Below, piece by piece: positions 1-15,100 of a DNA stretch of 64,000 nt. The stretch is from the NCBI GenBank assembly GCA_949361645.1, contig OX442432.1, forward strand, positions 2,634,598 to 2,698,597, written 5' to 3'. How positions within the stretch are numbered: the stretch's first letter is position 1; the number at the start of each line of letters is the position of its first letter. Made by a program: the position numbers and the translations under genes. The notes below the pieces were generated by a model. That model made no database searches. It saw only the letters and a program-made list of their open reading frames with translations, and had not been told where the DNA came from. The DNA is from Spongilla lacustris (lineage: Eukaryota; Porifera; Demospongiae; Spongillida; Spongillidae).

Positions 1-856
1 ATACTACATGTATAACTAATACCATGGATAGTTTAAAACTATCTATGCTATTATAGCCGGTGCCGCGCTGTACTTTTGTGGCATGCCCACAACAGCGCTG
101 GTTCGAGTGTGAATTATCACGTGAATCGTCACACCCACTAATGAATAATTTATTTATGTATGAGCCTATTGCTATGACTTGTGTAATGCATTAATCATTA
201 AGCAATCAGACTGCAGAGTCAATATCCCCTCCAGCCTTATGATTATTGGTACAATTCCCCTCCCTAATGACCATCACTTTGGTGCCAGCATCTCTAGATC
301 TGTATGTATTTGCACGCAATTTGAACATATCATTCAAGTGATGTAATGACATTGCCAAGGCAATCGCCTTTTTTCTTCTTCTGGCAACAAACTTAATAAC
401 TTCTCACACAGCATGCTCCAGGTGCTCTCTAAATGGCACCATGTGCTGTCTTTGTTAGCTTAATGGTATGAAATGCACGTTGCCTACCAGAGGATCTAGC
501 AAACCGAGATTTCAACTAGACCATGGCAATAATCTATTGCATGTCACAGGGAAAAAAAATCCTGTTCCAGACCTTGGGTTTTACCCTATTGACCTTGGGA
601 TCTGTTCCATCAAACATATTCACTCACTTTGAATACGTTTGATGGAACAGATCCCAAGGTCAATAGGGTAAAACCCATGCAAGGTCCTGAACAGGATTTT
701 TTTCCTGTGTGTGGAAAGGGTCCATACCAATACATACACAACACATCGTGTATCATTCAGAGAACATATACATCACAGAAAATTGCAGAGAACATGTACA
801 AAACATCTCATTACAGAGGACATGTACAACAGAGGGTACACAGAATGTCATATGTC
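1..856. other. 3' flank of gene B, no gene seen
   Basis: Apart from the hairpin at 547-706, nothing recognisable as coding or RNA was seen here. The small ORFs over 629-894 lie in the hairpin arm and its flank. Confidence 0.6.
547..706. repeat. Near-perfect inverted repeat (hairpin), possible MITE
   Basis: Arms of about 68 nt (547-615 and 636-706) are almost fully complementary around a ~20-nt loop. They start and end at GAAAAAAAATCCTG / CAGGATTTTTTTCC. No coding capacity. It lies 3' of gene B. Confidence 0.85.
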
Positions 857-3800
857 TTAGGTTTGTGGGGTTGACAGTTGTGGGCAGGGCTTGAACCCAC
901 GTGTGAAATCGAGCAGTGCAGCGGACTCCTCAAAATGGTTTCCACTGGAGCTATGCTCTTCTGGCTTCATCCCCAAATGCCTACTAGTGAAAAGATGGGT
1001 GTGGTCTGCATTCCTCAGACATTGATCAATGAGGTGTAGGCTAATGCAGGAGCTACGCACAGCAGCATTGACAATCAGGCCAGGAACATTGCTGGCAACA
1101 ATCTAAGAAACAGAGGTGCGCTTTGATGACATATTGCAAAACGTTTTAGTTTCATTTTGAAACTACAACAAACGCACCAATACAAGTATTAAGTGTGCCC
1201 TGCCCTGACCCACCTCACCATGCCCTGCCCACCTCACCATGCCCTGCCCACCTCACCATGCCCCGCCCACCTCACCATGCCCTGCCACGCCCACATCACC
1301 AAGCCCTGCTCCGCCCACCTCATCACAAGTCTAAAATCTTTATCTGGAGCCCCCTCCCCCCCCCCCCCCCCCACACACACACATCGCTAGCATAATTATA
1401 ATTATAAGACAGTAAAAGATGCATGCAATGCATTGGATTCCGACACTCTCTGACATTGTGTGCACTGGTTGTGTATGCTCTCAGAAACCACTGATTTGGA
1501 GTTGGCAGGGAAGCATACAAATGGTATGCTGTTGTAGACATTATCATATGCAAGTACATGTAGTGCTCACGTTACAGCATGCCACTGCGATTAAGACTTA
1601 CATTAACCACAAATGACACTAACGTTCTCATAGAGTCACCTCGAAATGGTTCCAGTAGAATCCCTGAACCAGAAATGATCTATTTAGAGGATACAAGTTA
1701 ATAAAATGGTGGGTGAGGGACTGAGGTAGGAAATGCAACCTCATGTTGTTAGCATGAGTTTCTATTCCAACCCCACCTAGACTCTATTCCAACCCCACCT
1801 AGACTCTATTCCAACCCCACCTAGACTCTATTCCAACCCCTACCTACACTGTATAGTCTCTCATCCAACCCCTTCCCCATAGCTCCAACTCCAACCTTAT
1901 GGCAGTCCCTATTCCAACCCTATGGCGGTCCCTATTCCAACCTATGGTGGTCCTTATTCCAACCCTATGGTGGTCCCTATTCCAACCCTATATCTCAGTT
2001 GATCCTTAAATTTTAGTACTCACCTCTGCTCTAACAGCATCAGGACGTGGAGGATACATTGGATGGTCGACAGAGACAGAAGCACGAACAAACTTTCCAT
2101 CCTTACATGTATCAAACCACATACGCACACACACACAATACATACAGGTCAGTGAAATTCATGTAGATGCGGTACTCACATGCACAGTCTAATGGCTCAC
2201 ATGCACATTCTAATGGCTCACATGCACAGTCTAATGGTTCACAAGCACAGTCTAATGGCTCACATGCACAGTCTAATGGCTCACATGGACTGTTGAATGA
2301 AGGTAGCACATCATATCATACTTCTTCTTTAAAAGGCACCATGCAGGCTCATGACATCTGTACACTGGGTAGCCCTGTCATGAACACACTACACACCTCA
2401 TTCATGATGTGTACATACCTAAGAGGTCTTGCTGTGTCTCCGAACATGTGCCAAAGGTCTCCACTACCCGAATGTCCTGTGTGCATTGACACAAATAAGG
2501 GGAGACACTGCAGTTTTTTTCCACATTGCAGGAGAGCCCTTTCCATACAAGTACATGCACTAATCCACACAGAACAACTCCCTTGATACACAAATGCAAT
2601 CCCCTGACACACACACACACTACATCTACACGTAGCTAAAGTGCAGCAAACATGCACTCACTTCCTTCTCAAGCATGCACTCTGCACATTTTTACTCTCT
2701 AAAAATTCTTACTGTAAGAAATTCATTCCACTTTGGATAGTGTTGCAGGTTGTTTGTAAACTCTGCTACCGTTTCTACAGGATAGTCGAGAACTGAGCGA
2801 AACAAATAGCTACAGGAATGAAAACACAACACAGTTATCCCAAGGCAGTAATCACCAGGGCAGTGATCTTCAGCTGGTTACAACCTGAAACTCTACTGTG
2901 TCACAAACTAACCTATGCAGTTCAGTGTCCTCAGTGTGCCTGGTCATCATGACTATCCCCTTCTCCTCCCCCAGGTACCTACAAGTACATGTATATGTAT
3001 GTAGATGCAGGTTTTAAATAAACACAATTTTAACACTGTCAGTACTGATAACTGGCTGAAAACATTACAACACATCAATAACAATCATTAACAATTCCCT
3101 TCACCAGAGTAACATAATTGAAACCTTATATTGCCATTCTTTCAACTAGATACATGTATACTTCAGTTCGCTATGCACTTACAAACACACCATATCTCTT
3201 GAACCACATATTTGGCCTAACTGCAAATCACAAACATAACAGCCATGGCTACTAAGCTCCTCACTAAATGATGCACACTGATCAGCATGGACTTTGGATG
3301 GTTGATTTGCACCAACACATTCTACACAGGTCTATCAATTTACACATATGTATCCGCTCCACTGATCCACAATTCAATTATTCATATTATAAGAAGTCAT
3401 TTAACAACCTATTACATGTAAATCTATCACCACACTGACAAAACTAAATTTATCTGCACGATTTGGAGTACCAGGCGGTAGAAAATGTGCTATTTTCTCT
3501 ATCTTTATGTACATGATGGGCCTATAGCATCGTACAATAATTACACCTTCATTTTAAATATGCAAATGACAGCCAAATAAGGTTTTTATGTTGCTTCTAT
3601 GGTAGTTACCTAAAGTGGTTTTTAAAATGACTTTGCATACACCATTTTTAACGATGTATGGCTAGAACATATGAGGTGATTTGCCAGCTTTAAAACTTAC
3701 TAACTTGTGGTATAACATCACACACTGCTCTCAGCTAGCACTTACTCCCAAGGTGTGTCAGCGACGAATCCATCACACATCTGGCCGTACAAAGGATCAA

Positions 3801-5630
3801 CATATGAAGCACAGTGAACCTTCATTGAAAAAAAAGAAGACACTATGACATATAATTGACAACCGGGTGGTGGGGTGGGGGTGATAAATTAGCAGCCTTG
3901 ACATATCAGTTACATGTACATCTCTGCTAAAGTCAGGCATAATCCTGGAGCAAATGTAACCACAGATGCTGCTACTATTGCCAATGGCATAACCTGCATT
4001 ACTTTGGAATGGGTGTGTGCATCAAATATACAAAAAAACATTTTCTTATCTTACCCTTAGCTTTTACATGCAGATTGGCTGCACCTCAAACTAGATCTAG
4101 TTTTGCCTGATCTGTATGGGAGGCTGTTCTCTGGTTCACTTAAGGCATGTTAGGACCTTTCTGATATTACCCACAGCAATACTGGAAAAACCAATGAATT
4201 CCATTAGTCAATTTGATCAATCCCAATTACAGGAGACACACATCAGCATCACCCTAGCTCTAAAAGGTCTGAATTTTTGCCCCATTTTTTCCAGTGCCAA
4301 TCCACTTTAATTTTTGTTTGATACATTCTTAATTTCAGCAATGGTGCATGCATCTGCTGCTAGATATGGTCATTGGTAAAGTGTTAACCATTACATGTGA
4401 CCACAGCCCAATTGCTACAATCTGTACACATGTAAATCTGAATGTGGAATTAAAAAGATCCTTGACCCATCAGCCGACATTAATCCAAACAGGCGTATGT
4501 AAATAGAGGTCATTTTTCAGGTCAAAAGCTTCACTACAGAGAAGCCAGTGGTTCGCGTCGCTTTATTTGACCAAATGACTGACCCCTATTGAACAAAAAA
4601 CAACAACAAACAATGTAGTGATATTCAAGTGATGTATGTACATATCACATAGCTACCTTAGCCTGCATGCTACAATCATGATTGTGCAAGGTGCTACATA
4701 ATCCACACACATTTACAAAAAATTAATTCTGATTCAAATTGAGCTCCTTGTGCACCAAAAGTGGCTGGGCTCCACCCTATGGGCAGGGAAGCACAGTGAC
4801 ACCCTCCCCACGTTGTTTGGTCGTCCTACTTTTAAAATCTAGACATTTAGTGGCAACCGCCACGTGCTAGAAAGAACTAGGTACCATTATTGCATCAGGG
4901 ACAGCTACAACTATACCACACATAATGATATCCAATATCACGTGATGGACCTCTCTCCTCCACTGCATGCGCAGTCCACGTGAAATTGAGTTAACACGTA
5001 CTTTCCTATCAGATTGAGGGTATGGGCTATTATGAGCTGCATCCGCTACACCCACCCCTTTCCCATGCTCCAATCCCGCCCCATTGTGTTCACAAAGGCA
5101 CGAAGGGTCGATGCCACGGCTGCAAGCGCTTACGTATTGTTCACGCCATGCTGTGGTGAACAAAATGCTATTGTGTGCCAATAAACACATTATATACGAA
5201 CAGCATCACATGGGTCGAGACAAATGGAACTGCTTCTTTTCAACATCGTATCGAAGTACACACGCATTCTAGACGCGCTGCGCTGTGGGGGAGGTGTAGG
5301 GATCCCCTACACCTCCCCCACAGCGCATAGGCTCAGGTAGGTGGGGTTCGGGTGGGAACGTAATTTATTTAGTCGAGAGATCGATTGGACCGGAGCTATA
5401 CAGACCGGTACTGACCCACGAATGGAAGTGTTGCCGTCATTAGGCCCGGATAGAAAGCTTACCTGTCCCAATAACTCAGCCGTTAGCATTTTGCCGAGAG
5501 TGTTCCAGTCCACCGCCCCTCCCACTTCTACATGTAGGAGAGACAAAGGCTGTAAGATCCATACCACGCACCAGCTAGCGCGCTCACTTCGGGGCAAATC
5601 CATCCTATGTTTAATCTTCCTCGCTTCCAT
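857..5630 (-). CDS. Gene B: single START-domain lipid-binding protein, 10 exons
   Basis: Predicted 294-aa START (StAR-related lipid transfer) protein; this family binds a lipid or sterol in a hydrophobic tunnel, but the ligand here is unknown. Minus-strand exons: 5588-5630, 5463-5527, 3746-3819, 2913-2978, 2713-2809, 2419-2476, 2285-2364, 2024-2101, 1602-1679, 857-1102. All have GT/AG borders and they sum to 885 nt. Visible family features are AVDWNTLG at the N-terminus, PVETVAEFTNN...YPKWNEFL (START core), SVSVDHPMYPP and GSGILLEPFRGD. The first ATG (5630) gives a short leader; a second in-frame ATG follows nine codons later. Exon 6 is one codon longer than in its paralogs (58 against 55 nt in gene A). 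The donor of exon 7 opens a 21-bp minisatellite. The C-terminal tail has no recognised motif. It lies 749 bp downstream of paralog A in the same orientation. The exon structure is convincing because it matches A, C and D; expression is unknown. Confidence 0.83.
1193..1320. repeat. ~19-bp minisatellite in the last intron of gene B
   Basis: Imperfect tandem copies of CCCTGCCCACCTCACCATG. An unrelated poly-C/CA tract follows at about 1356-1383. Open frames here are repeat artefacts. Confidence 0.85.
1763..1990. repeat. Two adjoining 22-24-bp tandem repeats in intron 8 of gene B
   Basis: Four copies of a TATTCCAACCCCACCTAGAC-type unit are followed by five copies of a TCCCTATTCCAACCCTATGG-type unit. 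The two units share the core TATTCCAACCC, so one probably derives from the other. Confidence 0.85.
2172..2290 (-). repeat. 21-bp minisatellite starting at the exon 7 donor of gene B
   Basis: About five and a half units of 21 bp. On the minus strand each holds CAT|GTGAGCCATTAG, the donor of exon 7 (exon end at 2285), so the donor is repeated down the intron. Reading past the first donor meets TAG within a few codons, so later donors would give a truncated product or a nonsense-containing transcript. Confidence 0.85.
5279..5325. repeat. Near-perfect palindrome in intron 2 of gene B
   Basis: Arms of about 22 bp (GCGCTGTGGGGGAGGTGTAG and its complement) meet at a GGGATCCCC centre with a one-base asymmetry. 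GC-rich, unlike its surroundings. Confidence 0.85.
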
Positions 5631-6378
5631 AGTATAGCTGCCTATTTAGCACCTAAATATCGGCACATGGCAGTGCATGCCAGCCTGTTGATAAACAAAT
5701 TATATAATACACTAAGAATAGCATCACACGTCTAAGGTAAGTCCATATAAACATCCGGATACTACATTTTACGACATTTTAATAGAAATTTTGGACCGTT
5801 CCGGTGGTGCTGCTGTAGATCTATATTGTGGCCCAGCCTGTTAGGCTGGGGAGGAGGGGCTGGATGTGCACCCTTTGGTTTTAGTTGTCTTCAGTGTGAC
5901 GACAGTCTCTGGACCTCCAGAGTGGCCAAGAATCATGTTGTACATCTGTCCTTTGGTACTAATGTGGCAGAATGGCAGAGCCTCGTCAGCTAATCCCTAT
6001 GACGTTGTACTAGTATACTCTCTAGTATCATGGGATCCTGACAAGCACGATAGCCTCGAATCATGAAATATTGACCTAGCACTGAGTGTATTCAGTAAAG
6101 AAGTGTGGGTTTTTAATACATGTACAATGTACAATCCCGTGGTAATATGTTATGATAGCGATAGTGGAGGGCTACATGTATACATGTAGTCATAGTGTGT
6201 GATAGTGATTGCATTGAGGGTATTCATATGCACGTGCACATCACGTCATATGCACGTGTACATGACATTCATTACAGATAGTGTTTCAACATCTACACTG
6301 TCCAGGTCCCTCACAGATGCCTCTGCTTCTTTATGGGGTACGGACCCACGATGCGGCACAACTCTATCCAGTGCACAC
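5631..6378. other. Intergenic space between genes A and B
   Basis: This 749-bp stretch must hold the 3' UTR of A and the promoter of B. No further gene was seen. At about 6222-6262 an imperfect tandem pair contains CATATGCACGTG. Confidence 0.5.
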
Positions 6379-10703
<4,325 letters not shown>

Positions 10704-10790
10704 ACCACCTCGGATTACATGTATGTTGTCTACGGTTACCTATAATGATGTCACATGCGATTTCTCGTACCCAGACCATAACGTACAATG

Positions 10791-10831
<41 letters not shown>

Positions 10832-12105
10832 AAAAAAAAGAATAGAAAAAAGCTAGCTTAGGTACATTTACGAGATTGGCTTCGATATGCTTCCATACAT
10901 TATCATTATATTATCCATGTCCACGCGCTATCTTATATTGAATCAAATAAATTGTGCAAATTTTGTTTTAAAAGGAAAATCAAACCCTCTAATTGAATGT
11001 TGCATAATCCATATTCAAATTAATAGGCTTGCGCAGATGCACAACTGGAGTCTAGACAAATTTAAGAATTTTGAGGATGCCCTGAAGCTTGAAATCTTAT
11101 TCTACTTGCAAGAGGATGAAGCGGGAATATTTAAAAAATTTTTTTTAATTTGTATACATGTCACGTTTTATAGACGTCGTCGACTCATTGCATTTTACTA
11201 TAATTGGTCTTCTGTTCTGTTATTAAGGAGGCCAGCCTCACCAAGGCGACAGAAGTGCACTGCTATTTTAAAAACGATTCAGAGTGCTGCTCTAATCTTG
11301 GTGGCCCCTAATAGTTCCTGAGTTTCTATAGTCTATGGAGCCTAGTGTAAAGTTATGTAACAGCTTTGTCTACTGACCTCCTGGCTTGTCACGCGAATTA
11401 TTTAATAACTATTCACAAAACGATGAGTTCATTATGCTGGCCTTGAATTGGATATTAACTGAAAGCACCTATGCCTAAAATATAACTAGTAATGTTATTC
11501 AGTTCAAATCAAGGCAAACTGATAAATGCAACTGTTTGTTAATCAATCCTATTACCTTCATTGGCATAGCAGTCATGGTTGTGTGTGTGTGTGTGTGTGC
11601 GTGTGTGTGTGTGTGTGTGCTGTGCGTGTGTGTGTGTGCTGTGTGTGTGTGTGTGTTTTGTGTTCGTGTACTAAAGATTTCATGATCAGATTCAAAACAG
11701 TTTCTCATCTCATCATATTTTGCAGTTTTAGTTATTACTCGTACGCATATCGAAATCGCCCTGTCTAATGCAATATGCCGTATATATACATTTCAATGCA
11801 AGCGTTATCTAGATACCCCGGATAAACGTTGCATGCACTGCAACTTTCCAGCACAAGGGCATTGGAAGAATCAGTGCCTTGTAATGGCATACCGGTATAC
11901 TAGTCAGATTTTCAACTGTTCTTTAACACTATGAAAAAGGTATTGTTATACACTACTGTATAACAGTGTGTATATAGACGTTATTGCGTATACGTGTGTA
12001 TAACGTCTCAATACGACACCACTATACACTATAACCTTTTTACACAGTGTTTATTAACTTAAAGGAGAAAAATATTTGTTATTTAACCATTACAACTTAA
12101 TTTTG
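10704..12105. other. Shared upstream region of divergent genes A and TTC9-like
   Basis: Head-to-head spacer of 1.4 kb. It holds a poly-A tract (10793-10829), a (GT)n tract (11580-11656) and an imperfect palindrome (about 11933-12048). The 144-codon ORF at 10887-11321 has no family features I recognise and A/T-driven composition, so it is not called as a gene. The spacer may contain both promoters. Confidence 0.5.
11933..12048. repeat. Imperfect palindrome upstream of the TTC9-like gene
   Basis: The ends TGAAAAAGGTATTGTTATA and ACTATAACCTTTTTACA are complementary, with shorter nested complements (ACACTACTGTATAACAGTG, TATAGACGTTATTGCG…). It could be a small foldback transposon or an AT-rich cruciform. 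Confidence 0.65.
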
Positions 12106-15100
12106 ATGGCGTCGGAGGAAATTACGGATACAAAACCTTCAGCTGCTTGTACAGTCAGTATTACTATTGGCGCACTTCAATCCCAAATTATACATCTAGA
12201 TTTCGGTGTATAAATATGTCTAAGCCTGTTTTTTTTTTTTTTTTTTTTTAAACCGATAAGCGACCTAGCAACGGGGTATAATGTTACCAATGTGGTGTGC
12301 AGTGCACGTACATTTGGCGCATAAGAAATTGGGCTACATGTATTGTCAAATCTGTGTCTTGCTAATACTACTGGTAGGGGGTGGATACAGAATTCATTGC
12401 GTCCAGAAGATAAAAACGTGCAAAGTGAAACCATTGTCTCCTGCATGAGGGAATGGGTCTGTATGTGTGTGTAGTGTGTGTATGTGTATGTGTTTGTGTG
12501 TATGTGTATGTGCTTGTGTGTGTGTGTGTGTGTGTGTGTGCATGTGTGTGCTTGTGTGCGTGCATTCTAAGGGAAGGATGTGTGCCATTGTCCTGAATAA
12601 GGGTGGGTTTGGCATTAGGTACATACCTATTGTACTGCATTAAATGAAAGTTTGGGTAGGTGGTGGGCCTACTGTTGTTTCCAGGGGAGTAGTAATATTT
12701 AGCCTTCTGTGGTAGGGGTAAACAATTCTCCTGTATAAGTTACATTTATGACCAGTGTCCTCGTTATTTTGTGGAATAGCCCACTGACTGTTCCTTAGAA
12801 TTTCAAACAGATAATTGTCATATGGCCATGCCACACTTGTGCTTGCACTTGTGTTCTTTGTTATATAAAACACTCTATTTGCATAAACAGTACACAAACG
12901 TTATATTTATAAGCATTGTAGGAACATGTATTTAAATTTAATGATATATATACTTTTGTCCCATCAAGGTAGTGAGTGGGGCCCATCCCATAGAAAAGAG
13001 GTCACAGCTTCCTGACACTGCTGCTGCTCAGCTCCAGAAAGCTAACGAACTCAGAGAGGAGGGGAACAAGCTATTTGAGGGAAAGAACTTCAAAGGAGCT
13101 ATCAGAAAGTACCACAACTCACTCTTCTATGCTAGAGCTGTGACAAACAAGTTAAGTGAATTTAGTGGACTTCTGAACAAAGCACAACATGCTACTGCAA
13201 TGGAGGAGGAGTCTGCTAAGAAGCTCACCACTGCATTGTCCAACAACCTGTCAGGTTGTGTGTATTTCTGTGTTTGTATTTTCGTGCATGCATGCATGCA
13301 TGTGAATGTGTGTGTGTGTGTGTGTGTGTTTGTGTCTGTGTGTGTGTTTGAGTGTGTGTGTGTGAACTACATGTAGTAGCAGTGAACAATGCTTTTCCTG
13401 TTGTGCATTCTGATCTGTTTTCCAGTAAAGGGATTGCCCCACCCCTCCTACAGCTTGTTTTATGAAAATGGAAGAGTGGGAGAAAGCAGTCACTCATGCT
13501 AACAATGTATGTGTGTGGGATAGTGTGTGTGGGATAGTGTGTGTGGGATAGTGTGTGTGGGATAGTGTGTGGGGGATAGTGTGTGTGGGATAGTGCTTTA
13601 GACTGTTACACAAGTATTTTGATCGTTATGTGGGTGTGGCTGTGTTCTACACACATGGTTGATTGCTTTGTTAGTCCCAGCTGTCTTGACCATGTAGCAC
13701 CATGTACATGTGCAAGGTGCTTTATGAATGAGGGCAATACTTTCAACTCTGTATTTAAGTTACTTGTTCAAATAGGCCCTTCTCATTTTGAGATGAAGAA
13801 TTTGATAGCACATTAGGAGGCCTAGCAGTGATGGCATCTGGAGCCAACCTTGACGACATGAATAAATTATTTTCAAACTTGGGCTTTACCATCACATCCA
13901 AAATCTTTTCCATTCCTAATCTTTTAGGAAAAATTGTATTGGTGTCAAATTAAAAATCTGACAAAAGTCCAAAAACATGTGTATTCAAGATCAGCAATTA
14001 TTATTATTTTAACCTTTATTCTCCAAACTTTTATATTGATGGGCCAATGAGATCAGCTTGGTGGTTTTTATCATCATTGATTGAAAGTAGAATTGGTCAC
14101 ATGACAAATTAATTTTTATCACAGTATCTGTCAACCTTATAGGGAAATGGAAGGCGTCTAAGTAACATTTATATGGCAAAACAGTACCATAGAATTGTAC
14201 ATTGCTTGCTCTGAAAATTGACTTTGGCAATGCCAATGGTACAAACTGCTCACTAAAGTCCAAGATGATTACAGGATCAGCTAGATATTTTTAATTCACA
14301 GAATTCTTTCGAAGCATGATGAAACTTCAATTGCTCATGATTTATAATAACTAAAATAATGAATGCTCAATCATCCAGCTTTCTGAAAACATAAATTTAT
14401 AGTACTTTGTTTTTCATAAATCCGTCAATATTCTGCATGAAAGTCATTGTTAATTAAAAAAACCACTTCCACTTCTAAAATAGGGGGCAAGTTGTTAAAA
14501 TTACTATAAACTAGATACAATAGGAAAATGAAATCACATTTTAATGATTTTATGATATGGCACAAATCCTATATGGAACGTACTAGCGTAGGTTCTGATA
14601 AACTGCTCCTGATTACATTTCTTCTAGTAGAATTGTGTCCTTAATTGCTTAAACAAGGACCGCAAGCTGACCAGACTAATCATTAAATATTGTTGTAAAG
14701 GCCTTCCAATCATGGTTTGCAAATGATTGGATGAAAGAATGGTACTGTTATCGGACTGACTCCGTAGTGTATAAATTACATTTCAAATCACCTTTGCCAG
14801 GTGTTAGCTGCTGAACCTGACAATACAAAGGCACTGTTCAGGAGGGGGACTGCCTATATACACCTGAGAAAATACGAAGATGCTGAAAAGGACCTCAAAA
14901 GATCTGAGGAGCTTAGTCCGACAGGTATAGTAAAAGAATTCATTGAACGTGCTTTACATTCCCACAGGTACTGTACATGTACATGTATCCGATAGATTGC
15001 AACCATGATGTCACTGTATTATTGCTATGCAGTATGGCCTGCATACATGTATATATATAATTATATATATATATACTATACATGTTAGTCTCATTTACCA

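Noticed and set aside
880..990. tRNA-like promoter boxes on the minus strand suggesting a SINE
   Set aside because: The A-box and B-box-like words fall inside the last coding exon of gene B, which has an acceptor, an open frame and aligns with its paralogs.
2112..2309. Minus-strand ORF through the 21-bp repeat (…EPLDCACEYRIYMNF) as exon 7 of gene B
   Set aside because: A better exon at 2285-2364 has the family length of 80 nt, the right phase and conserved VYRC…H residues; the repeat ORF arises from the period of 21.
10887..11321. 144-codon ORF as a gene
   Set aside because: No recognisable domain, no matching paralog, and AT-driven composition; left as intergenic.
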